A stretch of DNA of 64,000 nucleotides from Acinetobacter sp. C26M (lineage in GTDB: Bacteria > Pseudomonadota > Gammaproteobacteria > Pseudomonadales > Moraxellaceae): NCBI RefSeq assembly GCF_023702675.1, contig NZ_CP098478.1, positions 1,984,001 to 2,048,000 on the forward strand, read 5' to 3'. The notes below the pieces were generated by a model, which worked only from the letters and a program-made list of their open reading frames with translations, made no database searches and was not told the origin of the DNA. The first letter of the stretch is position 1, and each line of letters opens with the position of its first letter. Of the stretch, positions 26,271-35,307 are shown in pieces. Both the position numbers and the translations under genes were made by a program.

Positions 26271-26307
26271 ATCAAAAATGATGAAACAAATTTTAAGGTA
26301 AATGACA

Positions 26308-27570
26308 ATGCAACATACTTTTTTATCAACGTTATGCAAATATTCTTTAATCACAACGATATTAACTGCGAGTTGTTTAACGAAGGCTCAATCAGCGCCA
26401 GCACCTGACAATAGATATGGTGATGGTCGAGTTTCTGAGTTTTATACATGGAACTCTGCTATTCCTACACAGGCAGGAAAATTATTAAAAACAGAATCTA
26501 TTCATAACCCGTATATTCGCTTGGAAAATGATAGTCAGGCGATTCGAATTCTTTATAGCTCTACCAGTGGCAAAGATAGTAAAACACCTATTGTGGTTTC
26601 AGGAAGTATTCATTTACCAAAAGGGACACCTCCTAAAGGTGGTTGGCCAGTGGTGTTATGGGCACATGGTACGGTCGGTTTGGCCGACGCTTGTGCGCCG
26701 TCTTGGAGTGGACGATCATACCGCGATGTACAATATTTAAACCGTTGGCTTAAAGAAGGATTCGCTGTTGTCGCTACAGATTATGAAGGGTTAGGTGTTG
26801 CAGGACCGCACTTATTAATTAATAACCCCATGCTGGCCTATAGTATTTTAGATAGTGGTCGAGCTGCTCTAAAAGCAAAGTTGCCACTTGCCAATAAGTT
26901 TGTGATTGTGGGTCAATCTCAAGGAGGCGCGGGAGCTGTTTCGGCTTCTTCCTATTCGGCTACGTATGCACCTGACTTAAATATTAAAGGTTCAATTGGT
27001 ACAGGCGTGATTTATCAAGATCCTGAGGCGACGCCTGAAAAGAATCAGTTAAAGTTAAACCCTTATGAGGTCAGTCCGTCGCTTGCTTATGGCATCTATA
27101 GTTTTTTAGTGACGCAAAGTTTATATCCAGAGATAAAAACAGAAGATATTTTCACACCTGAAGCAGTGCCTTTAGTTGAACAAGCAAGAAATGCGTGCTT
27201 AACAAGCTTTATGGGGGATATTCAAACTGCGGGTCTTTCGCCAGCACAAGCGTATAAACCTAATCCACCTGCAAACTATAAAAAACTGCAAGAGAAACAA
27301 TCGAATGATTATGGTTATTATCCGACATTAAAAATCAGTCACCCATTATTTATCGGAACAGGGGCAAACGATCGCACACCTGATGCCCGATCTCAAATGA
27401 AGCTCGTGGCCGATGCGTGTAAAGCGGGTACCGTGGTCGAAGGTCATTTGTATCATGGCTTAGGGCATAGCGAGACCGTCAATGCTTCATTACAAGATTC
27501 AATTCCCTTTGCTAAAAAGGTGATTGCAGGAGAAAAAATTCAGGCTATTTGTAAGCCTGATTTACAATAA
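26308..27570 (+). CDS. secreted alpha/beta hydrolase (LIP-type lipase/esterase-like)
   Basis: AAGG at 26295-26298 is better spaced from ATG 26308 than from ATG 26302, so the protein is 420 residues. A signal peptide ends near TKAQSAPAP. The catalytic domain shows VLWAHGTVG (oxyanion strand), the nucleophile elbow VGQSQGG, an Asp candidate in GTGANDRTPDARS and a His in LYHGLGHSE, the layout of secretory (LIP-family) lipases. It follows a TonB receptor in a sigma54-driven unit, so it may cleave an ester-linked organosulfur compound before uptake. That link is inference; simple esterase activity is the safe statement. Confidence 0.78.
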   Translation: MQHTFLSTLCKYSLITTILTASCLTKAQSAPAPDNRYGDGRVSEFYTWNSAIPTQAGKLLKTESIHNPYIRLENDSQAIRILYSSTSGKDSKTPIVVSGSIHLPKGTPPKGGWPVVLWAHGTVGLADACAPSWSGRSYRDVQYLNRWLKEGFAVVATDYEGLGVAGPHLLINNPMLAYSILDSGRAALKAKLPLANKFVIVGQSQGGAGAVSASSYSATYAPDLNIKGSIGTGVIYQDPEATPEKNQLKLNPYEVSPSLAYGIYSFLVTQSLYPEIKTEDIFTPEAVPLVEQARNACLTSFMGDIQTAGLSPAQAYKPNPPANYKKLQEKQSNDYGYYPTLKISHPLFIGTGANDRTPDARSQMKLVADACKAGTVVEGHLYHGLGHSETVNASLQDSIPFAKKVIAGEKIQAICKPDLQ

Positions 27571-27579
27571 ATATGACAT

Positions 27580-27607
27580 AAAGATTTTCTCACTGGAGAA
27601 AATCTTT
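27580..27607 (+). terminator. terminator after the hydrolase gene
   Basis: A perfect 12-bp stem AAAGATTTTCTC/GAGAAAATCTTT with a 4-base loop is followed by ATTTTA. It ends the receptor-hydrolase unit. Confidence 0.7.
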
Positions 27608-27615
27608 ATTTTAAA

Positions 27616-27648
27616 AAGCCGCTCCTCAAAGATGTTGAAGAGCGGCTT
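27616..27648 (-). terminator. terminator of the minus-strand monooxygenase gene
   Basis: The stem AAGCCGCTC (27616-27624) pairs with GAGCGGCTT (27640-27648). Read on the minus strand it ends in a T-run (complement of 27613-27617), directly after the stop of the gene at 27663. Confidence 0.75.
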
Positions 27649-27662
27649 GATGTTTTAAATGT

Positions 27663-28751
27663 TTAAGCGATGCGCTTTAATCTTTTTGCAGCCTCTTCAC
27701 GTACAGTAGGGATGATATAGCGCCCATAATCGACCGTGTCATAGATCGGATCGTAGCCTCGATTTAAAAAGGTGCTAACGCCTAAATCTACATAATCGAG
27801 TAATGCTGCAATAATGGTGTCGGGTGTACCAACTAAGGCTGTCGTATCACCATAAGCACCTACAGCTGTTGCAGTAGGCATCCATAATGCACGATCATGT
27901 CGATCACCTTGTTGGGCTGCTGCCAATAAGCGTTGTGAACCGACTCCCTTGATTTTGTGCCCAGATAATGTTCCGTTATTTTGAAACGTTGGATTGTTCT
28001 GAATATCTGCCAGAATCTGTTCTGCTCGCTGCCAAGCAAGTTCTTCGGTTGCACCAATAATAAGGCGTACGGATAAACTCACAGGGGGCTGTGGTTTATT
28101 GGCTTGTTCTGCTGCGAGCTTTAATTTATTGATTTGATCTTTTACACCAGCCAGTGGTTCTCCCCAAAGTGAATACAAGTCGGCATGGCGGACTGCAATT
28201 TCATAAGCAATATCGGATGAGCCACCGAATGAAATCGGGATTGTTCCGTTGACTGGCTTTAACGGGCAAAAAGCATTGTCGAGCTTAAAGTATTTACCTT
28301 CATAGCTAATGGGTTGATCGCTTTTCCAGAGTTTCTGGATGATATCCAGATATTCACCCGTTCGTTCGTAACGTTGAGTTTTATCGACAATATAATCGCC
28401 TTCTTGAGGCTCCGCAGTAATCCCTGTGATCGCATGTAATCGAATTCTTCCACCACCCGTCGTATGGTCAAGTGTTGCAAAAGAACGTGCAGCTAGATTT
28501 GGAGTGACAAGAGCGGGACGATGAGCAATCATGAACCCGAGTTGCTCAGTATGCTGTGCCAGATATGCTGCGATTTGTGTACTGTCTGGACTGCTTGGTC
28601 CGCTAGCAATTAGAACTTTATCAAAACCAGCATATTCATGCGCCCGTGCATGATAACGTAGATAGTCGAGGTCTATTTTATGACCAATACGTGTACCTTT
28701 GGTTTCTGACCATTGGTTAGGAAAAACCATGCCAACAAATTCTATGCTCAT
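27663..28751 (-). CDS. SsuD-like alkanesulfonate monooxygenase (FMNH2-dependent)
   Basis: The 362-residue luciferase-like TIM barrel has YHARAHEYAGFDKVLIASGPSSPDSTQIAAYLAQHTEQLGFMIAHRPALVTPNLAARSFATLDH, the family's flavin-site layout, and RYERTGEYLDIIQKLWKSD. Length and motifs fit SsuD/MsuD enzymes, which use FMNH2 and O2 to turn alkanesulfonates into aldehyde and sulfite. It is monocistronic, has the closest-to-consensus sigma54 promoter in the window and is divergent from the sfnR-like activator. The substrate chain length is unknown. Confidence 0.85.
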   Translation of the reverse strand: MSIEFVGMVFPNQWSETKGTRIGHKIDLDYLRYHARAHEYAGFDKVLIASGPSSPDSTQIAAYLAQHTEQLGFMIAHRPALVTPNLAARSFATLDHTTGGGRIRLHAITGITAEPQEGDYIVDKTQRYERTGEYLDIIQKLWKSDQPISYEGKYFKLDNAFCPLKPVNGTIPISFGGSSDIAYEIAVRHADLYSLWGEPLAGVKDQINKLKLAAEQANKPQPPVSLSVRLIIGATEELAWQRAEQILADIQNNPTFQNNGTLSGHKIKGVGSQRLLAAAQQGDRHDRALWMPTATAVGAYGDTTALVGTPDTIIAALLDYVDLGVSTFLNRGYDPIYDTVDYGRYIIPTVREEAAKRLKRIA

Positions 28752-28785
28752 TATTAAACCTATTTTGTGGATTTTTAACCAATGA

Positions 28786-28799
28786 GCAAATTAAGTGCC
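28786..28799 (-). promoter_or_regulatory. sigma54 promoter of the SsuD-like gene
   Basis: The minus strand reads TTGGCACTTAATTTGC, an exact TGGCAC-N5-TTGC match. The start site near 28774 gives a short leader. Confidence 0.9.
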
Positions 28800-28881
28800 A
28801 AATTTAACCTGATATAAAATAAGTGATTAGGAAATAGTATTTTAATTAAGTGTCTAAATTTGATCAGAAGCATTTATATTC

Positions 28882-28899
28882 TGCTTGAAAATCAACATT
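28882..28899. promoter_or_regulatory. candidate SfnR-type activator site
   Basis: TGCTTGAAAATCAACATT matches the shared element and is centred about 91 bp from the minus-strand -24. It lies about 165 bp before the sfnR-like gene, so it could also mediate autoregulation. The rest of the 28752-29063 gap is AT-rich without a gene. Confidence 0.6.
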
Positions 28900-29063
28900 T
28901 CGTAAAATGAGAATTATATTCTTAATAAAGTTATAAGGTTAATTTTTAGGGTATCGAATATTTAAATCGTGGATTAAATATCTGTAATTATTATTTATCA
29001 GTTTTGTAATTGAATTGTACTATTCTATTTTAATATCATCCTCATCTATTTAAAGGATTAATT

Positions 29064-30140
29064 ATGAAATCCTATTTGGATAATGATTATAAAGTAATTA
29101 CTTTGCCAGATAACGGGGTACCTGTAAAACCAATTCGAGCAAAAGCAATTATTTTTTCAGATCAAAACTCCCGTAAATTGTTAAATCAAGTTGAAACCAT
29201 TGCTCCAAGCTCTGCTAGCGTTATCATTCAAGGTGAGTCGGGCACAGGTAAAGAGTTGATTGCACGTGAAATTCATTTAAAAAGTGATCGTAAAAACAAA
29301 CCTTTTCTTGCCGTGAACTGTGGGGCACTCGTTGAAACACTGGCTGAGTCAGAGTTATTTGGCTATGAAGCTGGTGCCTTTACAGGGGCAAATAAGACAC
29401 GCGCTGGTATTTTTGAAACAGCCGATGGTGGTACTTTGTTCTTAGACGAGGTGGGTGAGTTGCCACTGTCTCTGCAAGTGAAGCTATTACGTGTATTACA
29501 AGAAAAAGAAGTGGTACGCGTAGGTGGGCGTAAACCGATTCCAATCGATGTACGTATTTTGTCTGGTACGCATGTAGATTTGCGTAAGGCTGTGGCAGAA
29601 AACAAGTTTAGACTCGATTTATACTACCGTTTGAATGTCGTGGTACTGAATATTTTGCCATTACGGGAACGCAAAGGCGATATTTTACCTTTAGTCGATT
29701 TTTTCTTAAATTCGTATTCTCAGAAGCTGATTACAACAAAGCCAAATATTAGTGACAGGGCTAGAAATGCACTCCTAAATTATAGTTGGCCAGGCAACAT
29801 TCGTGAGTTGGAGAACAATATCCATTATGCATTACTGATGAGTAGTGGTAAAACGATTGATATTGAACATCTACGATTTTCTGAAGAAGGTGGATCCGCA
29901 GCATTACCAGATAGTGATTTAATTCAGGAATTTGAAGATATTCTGAAGCGTTTATTTCAGGAATATGATGGTGAAGCGTGGCATATTATTGAAGACAAGA
30001 TTGTGAATACTGCTTTTTCCAGTTGCTGGAATAATCAGGTCAAGACTGCAAAAATGTTAGGTCTATCCCGCAATGTTCTGCGTAATCTTCTATCTCGGTA
30101 TAATTTATTACCCAATAAGAATGAAAATGAAATTGCATAG
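29064..30140 (+). CDS. sfnR: SfnR-like sigma54-dependent activator lacking a sensor domain
   Basis: The 358-residue protein starts almost directly with the AAA+ domain: Walker A GESGTGKE (57-64), the sigma54-contact loop GAFTGA (about 105-110), Walker B GGTLFLDEVGEL, and a Fis-type helix-turn-helix at the C-terminus (KTAKMLGLSRNVLRNLLSRYNLL). There is no N-terminal receiver or GAF domain, as in SfnR of Pseudomonas, which controls dimethylsulfone and other organosulfur genes. Eleven sigma54 promoters surround it. Lacking a sensor, it is probably active whenever made, so its own expression should be the control point, presumably through a CysB-type sulfur signal. No sigma54 promoter precedes it; AAAGGATTA is the ribosome-binding site. 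Confidence 0.85.
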   Translation: MKSYLDNDYKVITLPDNGVPVKPIRAKAIIFSDQNSRKLLNQVETIAPSSASVIIQGESGTGKELIAREIHLKSDRKNKPFLAVNCGALVETLAESELFGYEAGAFTGANKTRAGIFETADGGTLFLDEVGELPLSLQVKLLRVLQEKEVVRVGGRKPIPIDVRILSGTHVDLRKAVAENKFRLDLYYRLNVVVLNILPLRERKGDILPLVDFFLNSYSQKLITTKPNISDRARNALLNYSWPGNIRELENNIHYALLMSSGKTIDIEHLRFSEEGGSAALPDSDLIQEFEDILKRLFQEYDGEAWHIIEDKIVNTAFSSCWNNQVKTAKMLGLSRNVLRNLLSRYNLLPNKNENEIA

Positions 30141-30157
30141 AAAAAATATTCTATTTT

Positions 30158-30190
30158 AAGAACATCCATGTTTGAGCTATGGATGTTCTT
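30158..30190. terminator. bidirectional terminator between sfnR-like and tatC
   Basis: A 12-bp stem AAGAACATCCAT/ATGGATGTTCTT with a 9-base loop is followed by TTTTT. It overlaps the tatC stop codon and can serve both convergent units. Confidence 0.8.
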
Positions 30191-30926
30191 TTTTTATGGT
30201 TGTTAATTTGGTGATCCATAAACCTAATTCAAATAATAGCCACATGGGGACGGCAAGGGCGAGCATACTAAACACATCTGGAGGGGTAATGAACATTGCA
30301 ATAAAAAAGAAGAATACAATGATGTGTTTGCGATGTTCTTCCAATTGCTGAATAGAGAGAATACCAATAAAAATAAGAATATAAGTCAAAACTGGGATCT
30401 GAAATGCTAGACCAAAAGCAAGAAAAAGCTTTAAACAGAAATCCAGATAGCTATTGATATCCGTCATTGGTAATACATTTTCAGGAGAGGCCAGAACAAA
30501 GAATTTTAAGGCTAAGGGTAAGATCAGACCATAAGCAAACAAGAGACCGAGATAAAATAAAGAAATACTGGAAAGGGCTAGAGCGACTCCAAATTTTTTC
30601 TCGTTTTGGTAGAGTGCAGGCGCAATGAATTGCCAGAACTGATACAGAATAAAAGGAATACTAACTAAAATTGCCAGATAAATATTGAGTTTGAACGGAG
30701 CTAAAAATGTACCCATGACGTCCGTTGCGATCATGGTTGAGTTAACAGGTAACAATGAGATTAAAGGTCGAGCAAGAACATGGTAGTTTTGTTGGGCAAG
30801 TGGCAGAAGCAGTAAAAAAATGGCAACAACCGCACCGATGCTATAGATCAAACGTTTTCTTAAATCTTTTAAATGCTCGCTATATCTCATTTCGGTGAGA
30901 TTTTCACTGACTATGTGTTCGGTCAT
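30177..30926 (-). CDS. tatC: Sec-independent translocase TatC (second copy type)
   Basis: The 249-residue polytopic protein begins MTEHIVSENLTEMRYSEHLKDLRKRLIYS, containing the HLxELRxRL-like motif of TatC, and has six predicted spans with VLTYILIFIGILSIQQLEEHRKHIIVFFFFIAMFITPPDVFSMLALAVPMWLLFELGLW, including the PPD motif of TatC. TatC binds the twin-arginine signal. The start overlaps tatB by 4 bp. Its position inside an organosulfur locus that also encodes two Tat-signal lipoproteins suggests a dedicated translocase, with a housekeeping tatABC probably elsewhere. Confidence 0.92.
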   Translation of the reverse strand: MTEHIVSENLTEMRYSEHLKDLRKRLIYSIGAVVAIFLLLLPLAQQNYHVLARPLISLLPVNSTMIATDVMGTFLAPFKLNIYLAILVSIPFILYQFWQFIAPALYQNEKKFGVALALSSISLFYLGLLFAYGLILPLALKFFVLASPENVLPMTDINSYLDFCLKLFLAFGLAFQIPVLTYILIFIGILSIQQLEEHRKHIIVFFFFIAMFITPPDVFSMLALAVPMWLLFELGLWITKLTTIKKEHP

Positions 30927-31339
30927 GCCGCTTGATCCTCACTGAATTTATTTGCTGAGTTAAAATGAGTTAAAAATGGCGTCTTTAGCTTGTCATGTGA
31001 GTGGATATAAACACAATTCTGGGTGTACTTTGCTTTGGTCCCTTGTTCCAGAAAAACACTTGATTGTACATTTTCAATTTCTTGTTGCATGAGCGCGAGT
31101 TGTTGTTTGAGCTGCTCTTCATTTTGTTTTATTTTTTGCAGCTCTTCTTGCATGATTCTTTTTAGTTCAATCAACTCCAGTTCATTTTCTAGATCATGCT
31201 GGATTTTACTGAGGTGATTTTTAATTGCCCTATATTTTAATAGTACCGTTCTTAATGTTTGGGGAAGATTTTCAGGACCTAAAATAATAAGCGCAATAAT
31301 GCCAAAAGCAAATAGTTCCCCAAAACTGATATTAAACAT
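30923..31339 (-). CDS. tatB: Tat translocase subunit TatB
   Basis: The 138-residue protein starts MFNISFGELFAFGIIALIILGPENLPQTLR: the single N-terminal span with the Glu8 and GPxxLP hinge of TatB. A long Gln/Glu/Lys-rich coiled coil follows (about residues 40-95), then a non-conserved tail. It sits between tatA and tatC in the usual order, 13 bp after tatA and overlapping tatC by 4 bp. Confidence 0.88.
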   Translation of the reverse strand: MFNISFGELFAFGIIALIILGPENLPQTLRTVLLKYRAIKNHLSKIQHDLENELELIELKRIMQEELQKIKQNEEQLKQQLALMQQEIENVQSSVFLEQGTKAKYTQNCVYIHSHDKLKTPFLTHFNSANKFSEDQAA

Positions 31340-31352
31340 GACAATCTATCAC

Positions 31353-31568
31353 TTATAACTTGGTCTGCTTTTCGCTATTTGATTCTAACGAATTGATATC
31401 TTTGTATTGCTGGTTTTGTATTAGTTTTGGATCATCTGGATTAACAGAGTCTTTAAAGTCTTTAATTGCACCACCCAAATCTTTGCCTAGGTTTTTTAGC
31501 TTTGACGTACCAAATAATAAAATAACGATAACGGCAAATAATAGAATATGCCAAATTGATAAACCCAT
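31353..31568 (-). CDS. tatA: Tat translocase subunit TatA
   Basis: The 71-residue protein [42 protein letters not shown] has the TatA membrane span, the FGTxKL hinge and the amphipathic helix. AGGAG lies upstream of the ATG. It is first of three tat genes, 95 bp after the ABC ATPase gene on the same strand, so the set may be read through from the sulfonate transporter operon or use its own promoter in that gap. Confidence 0.92.
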   Translation of the reverse strand: MGLSIWHILLFAVIVILLFGTSKLKNLGKDLGGAIKDFKDSVNPDDPKLIQNQQYKDINSLESNSEKQTKL

Positions 31569-31663
31569 GCTAAAACTCCTGAATAATATATAATAAAGAC
31601 TATTAATATCACGACATCGCCTGTTTTCTAAATCATATTAATATCGATCAATATTCGATTTAA

Positions 31664-32419
31664 TTATGCGCTATGATCCAGTAGATGAAGTGCTTGATTA
31701 CGAAAATTGAATAAGCTTTCACTGTCTTTATGTCTTGGATGAGTCAAGGGAATGGGGATAATTTCCTTGATTTTCCCTGGTCGGGCTGACATCACAATTA
31801 CACGATCTCCAAGATAGACAGCTTCTTCAATATCGTGCGTCACAAGAATCATGGTGATTTTTTCATGTTGCCAGATACGTTGCAGTTCAGCCTGTAAATG
31901 ACTCCGAGTCATGGCATCCAATGCACCAAACGGTTCATCTAGAAGTAAAATATCGGGTTTGTTGACTAGCCCACGTGCTATTGCTACCCGCTGTGCCATG
32001 CCACCAGACAGTTCATGAGGATAGGCATTCTCGAATCCAGTGAGCCCAACAATTTCGATATGCGCTTTCACCCGAGCATTTTTTTCTGAACGACTTAACT
32101 CTGTTTCTTCCAGTGCCAAATGGATGTTTTCGGAAACGGTCAGCCAAGGCAGCAAGCGATGCTCCTGAAAAATTAAACCTCGTTTTAAATCTGTCCCTTG
32201 GATTGGAATTTGATTGAGTAAAATTTCACCTTGATAGTCTGGGTCTAGTCCTGCAATTAGACGCAGTAGAGTCGATTTTCCACAACCACTGCTGCCGACA
32301 ATGGAGATAAATTCGCCTTGCTCAATGTCGAGATGAATACCATCTAAAACCGTTAATTTGTTCTGATCACGTTGAAATGATTTATTGAGTTTCTTAATCG
32401 AGAGTAAAGGAAAAGACAT
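31664..32419 (-). CDS. SsuB/TauB-type sulfonate ABC ATPase
   Basis: The 251-residue ATPase has Walker A GSSGCGKST, a Q-loop LIFQEHRLLPWL, signature LSGGMAQRVAIARGL and Walker B ILLLDEPFGALDAMTR, the FGALD form typical of nitrate/sulfonate/taurine importers. It is the fourth gene of the importer operon, 34 bp after the second permease. It energises uptake of an aliphatic sulfonate or related compound; which one is not decided by sequence. Confidence 0.88.
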   Translation of the reverse strand: MSFPLLSIKKLNKSFQRDQNKLTVLDGIHLDIEQGEFISIVGSSGCGKSTLLRLIAGLDPDYQGEILLNQIPIQGTDLKRGLIFQEHRLLPWLTVSENIHLALEETELSRSEKNARVKAHIEIVGLTGFENAYPHELSGGMAQRVAIARGLVNKPDILLLDEPFGALDAMTRSHLQAELQRIWQHEKITMILVTHDIEEAVYLGDRVIVMSARPGKIKEIIPIPLTHPRHKDSESLFNFRNQALHLLDHSA

Positions 32420-32453
32420 GTTGAAATCCTGATATGTATTTTTAAATTAAAGG

Positions 32454-33239
32454 CTAAGCCCGCCATTGCAGCAGACGTTTTGAAATAAGATGGATACAGG
32501 CAGTCATTAAAATACCGCTGATCGTGACCGTAATTGCGCATACCAGTAGAATGTCCATTTCGGCATTAATTTCAGCTTTCATCATGAGATTGCCTAAGCC
32601 TGCGCCTGCATTGAATAACAACTCACTTGCCGTAGTTGTAATCCAAGTAAAGGGTACGGCTAAGTTTAGCCCCGTTAAGATATGTGGTAGGGCTTGTGGT
32701 AAACGGATTCTTTTAAACTCGTGCCAAAATGAAAACCGATACATGCGGGCGACTTCACTGTATTTTTCATCGTAGTGACTGAGTCCTTGAAAGGTATTAA
32801 TGACCAAAGGGAAAAAAGATGCCAGTGCAATAATAAAGATCTTGGCTTCTTCACCATTGCCAAACCATAAAGCAATTAATGGAGTCAAACCGAGCAGAGG
32901 AATTTGTCGAATACTGTTAAACAGCGGAGAAACGAGTGCATTTAAAATTTTTGAATAGGCGAGTAAGGCACCTAAAATTAGTCCAGCTGTTGAACCCAAT
33001 AAAAAGCCCAAGCCCGCTTTTCTCAGACTACCCCATGTATTCAGCCATAATTCACCAGTTCCCAACAGCTGAAGAAAAGCAAAATAAATATGCTGTAAAG
33101 GGACAAAGGCATAGGCATGACTAGAGCCTAGTCCTGAGTTGTATTGCCATAAAGCGAGCAATATCAATGGAAGTAATAGACCTTGTAATAGAACCACAGG
33201 CTGTTGTAATGCACCTTTCAAACTAAGTGATAGTGACAT
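32454..33239 (-). CDS. sulfonate-type ABC permease 2
   Basis: The 261-residue inner-membrane protein belongs to the SsuC/TauC permease family, with about six spans and the EAA loop YSEVARMYRFSFWHEFKRIRLPQALPHILTGLNLAVPFTWI. The ATG overlaps the stop of the preceding permease gene (TAATG), with GGGGGAAA as a strong ribosome-binding site. Having two unequal permease genes with one ATPase gene indicates a heterodimeric channel, unlike the single SsuC of the classic importer. Confidence 0.87.
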   Translation of the reverse strand: MSLSLSLKGALQQPVVLLQGLLLPLILLALWQYNSGLGSSHAYAFVPLQHIYFAFLQLLGTGELWLNTWGSLRKAGLGFLLGSTAGLILGALLAYSKILNALVSPLFNSIRQIPLLGLTPLIALWFGNGEEAKIFIIALASFFPLVINTFQGLSHYDEKYSEVARMYRFSFWHEFKRIRLPQALPHILTGLNLAVPFTWITTTASELLFNAGAGLGNLMMKAEINAEMDILLVCAITVTISGILMTACIHLISKRLLQWRA

Positions 33240-34078
33240 TATTTCCCCCTTGAACTGAGCGCAGGTGATATAAAGCGCTGTTCAACCAAACGTAAAAGTT
33301 TATCGAGACTAAAACCAATCACACCTGTGATAAATACTCCGACCATCACTACATCTAAACGAAGCATTTGTCGTCCTAGCTCCATCATCTGACCAATGCC
33401 AGTACCTGCTGCAAGTAATTCAACAGCGACTAAAATCAACCATGCTCGGCCTAAAGCGATTCGCAGTCCGCTGATTAATGGCGGTAATGTTGAGGGGATG
33501 ACGATGTACCTAAGCCACGCTCGCGTTTTAAGTTTGTAGATTTGACCGAGTTCAATATATTGTTTAGGAATATTTTTCACTGCATCTGCTGTTGCCAAAG
33601 CAATCGGGAAAAAGCAGGCTTTGATAATGAGTAAAATTTTAAACAGTTCGCCAATCCCAAAAATGAGAATAAAAATAGGAATAAGGACGAAGATCGGAAT
33701 CTGGTATAGGAGATTGAATAGAATATAAGTGTAATTACGGAATGTAGTGATTGAACCATAGGCAATTCCAAAAGCAATGGCACTGAATGCTGCAATAGAA
33801 AATCCATAAAACAACCGAAAAAGACTATCCTTTAAGTGCAGTTGTAGTTCACCACTTTGCAATAAACTCATAAATGTATTCCAAACCGTTGCGGGCGGAA
33901 CCAAAATTTGAGTCGGAAAAATTTGTAAAGAGCAAATAAACTGCCATGTGAGTAAAGCCAATAAGGGCGAAATCATCGAGAGTAGCCGATACAACCGCTC
34001 AGCAGAAATTCTCCTCCATAGCGGAGGTCTAACTACAACGATATTCTTTTCAAGGGGAGGATTCACGAGCGTTTTCAT
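33239..34078 (-). CDS. sulfonate-type ABC permease 1
   Basis: The 279-residue protein is also of the SsuC/TauC family: an N-terminal span near residues 33-52, a hydrophobic core and the EAA loop QYIELGQIYKLKTRAWLRYIVIPSTLPPLISGLRIALGRAWLILVAVELLAAGTGIG, which contains the AWxxLVAxELL stretch typical of SsuC. It lies 3 bp after the binding-protein gene. With the next permease it should form a heterodimer. Confidence 0.88.
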   Translation of the reverse strand: MKTLVNPPLEKNIVVVRPPLWRRISAERLYRLLSMISPLLALLTWQFICSLQIFPTQILVPPATVWNTFMSLLQSGELQLHLKDSLFRLFYGFSIAAFSAIAFGIAYGSITTFRNYTYILFNLLYQIPIFVLIPIFILIFGIGELFKILLIIKACFFPIALATADAVKNIPKQYIELGQIYKLKTRAWLRYIVIPSTLPPLISGLRIALGRAWLILVAVELLAAGTGIGQMMELGRQMLRLDVVMVGVFITGVIGFSLDKLLRLVEQRFISPALSSRGK

Positions 34079-34081
34079 CGC

Positions 34082-35155
34082 TTAGTCTCCCTGTTTATTC
34101 TGATGATCGTTTGCATGTAAATTTTGAATTGCTTGATCGGCAAATTTTGGATTTAACAGCTCATCTGCTTTTAAAGGCGTTTGAATCAACTGGTTTTTCA
34201 CAGCATGATCAATGACTTTGGCATAGTGCTGTTTAAGGAAATCAACTTTGTATTCAGGTGACCAATCCTGTTGCCATGTACTTGCACTATTTTGACTTTC
34301 ACGTTGAATCACATTTAAAGGTTGACCAAACTTGGTTTGACTTTGCTGAAATTCATCTTGGTGTTGGGATATCCAGTTCATTGCTCTAACTGTTGCGTCA
34401 GCAAGTAACTGAGTGGTCTCTGGGTATTGTTCAATATAGTTTTTACGTCCCCATAATTCTGCACGCATTTTCCAGTCAGCAGGCAAGGATTGAGATGACC
34501 AGATAATTTTACCGAGATGGCGGTCTTGTAAAGTTAGTGCATCACTTAAAGTAAAAAATGCATCCACACTTTTGGCAGATAAAGCTGCTGCACCTGCTTG
34601 AGGGTTTAGGTTAATAATTTGAAAGTCTTTGAGGGTTAAACCTTTGCTTTGTATCAGTTGACCAAAATTGATTTCCCAAGGACGGCCACGGTGTAAAGCA
34701 ATTTTTTTACCTTTTAAGTCCTCAATACTTTTTACCTGTGAATCAGGTGGCACAATCAGATAGACATTATTACCAATCCCCCCAGGCACAACAATTTGTG
34801 TTCTGACCCCAGTTGCATTCAGTACGACAGCTGGTAGATTGCCATAAAAAGCAAAATCAATTTTATTGTTCAGGAAACTTTCATTCACTAAAGTCGCTAC
34901 AGCAGCAGTTGTTACTGGCTCCCATTTCAACTCAATATGTTGTTGCTTTAAGGCCTTGAGAAAAATAGGGTCTTGAGAGATGAGTTGTGGTACGCCAATA
35001 AAGTCCAGACTACCTGATGTTCCATTGGCTACAACAGCAATACGCAACTGTTGCTGAGTAGGTTTACTCTCAGATGCTTGTTGGTTTTGTTTTGCATCGC
35101 AAGCAACGAGTCCTAAAAGGCTAAAACTTAAAAATAAGCTAGAAAGAATACGCAT
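34082..35155 (-). CDS. SsuA/TauA-type solute-binding lipoprotein
   Basis: Translation should start at ATG 35155 (MRILSSLFLSFSLLGLVAC): the longer frame to 35194 runs through the sigma54 promoter. The resulting 357-residue precursor has a Sec lipoprotein signal with lipobox LVAC (Cys19), unlike the two Tat-type binding proteins elsewhere in the locus. The mature part is an NMT1/SsuA-type binding protein: GVPQLISQDPIFLKALKQQHIELKWEPV, NNKIDFAFYGNLPAVV and IEDLKGKKIALHRGRPWE. It delivers a sulfonate-like ligand to the two permeases encoded next. Confidence 0.87.
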   Translation of the reverse strand: MRILSSLFLSFSLLGLVACDAKQNQQASESKPTQQQLRIAVVANGTSGSLDFIGVPQLISQDPIFLKALKQQHIELKWEPVTTAAVATLVNESFLNNKIDFAFYGNLPAVVLNATGVRTQIVVPGGIGNNVYLIVPPDSQVKSIEDLKGKKIALHRGRPWEINFGQLIQSKGLTLKDFQIINLNPQAGAAALSAKSVDAFFTLSDALTLQDRHLGKIIWSSQSLPADWKMRAELWGRKNYIEQYPETTQLLADATVRAMNWISQHQDEFQQSQTKFGQPLNVIQRESQNSASTWQQDWSPEYKVDFLKQHYAKVIDHAVKNQLIQTPLKADELLNPKFADQAIQNLHANDHQNKQGD

Positions 35156-35190
35156 ATCGTCATAAGAATTAAAAAATATAGAGGGATAGA

Positions 35191-35204
35191 GCAAGAACTA
35201 AGCC
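35191..35204 (-). promoter_or_regulatory. sigma54 promoter of the sulfonate ABC operon
   Basis: The minus strand reads TTGGCTTAGTTCTTGCTC with GG at 35204-35203 and GC at 35192-35191, 10 bases apart. The start site near 35180 is upstream of ATG 35155 and fixes that as the start codon. Confidence 0.78.
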
Positions 35205-35307
35205 AAAATAATTAATACATAAAAATCAATTATTTATTATTTTTTATACGGACTATTGTTTTTGAGTCAGTCATGTATGCTGTGAAACAGACATTTAAAT
35301 GTATAGA

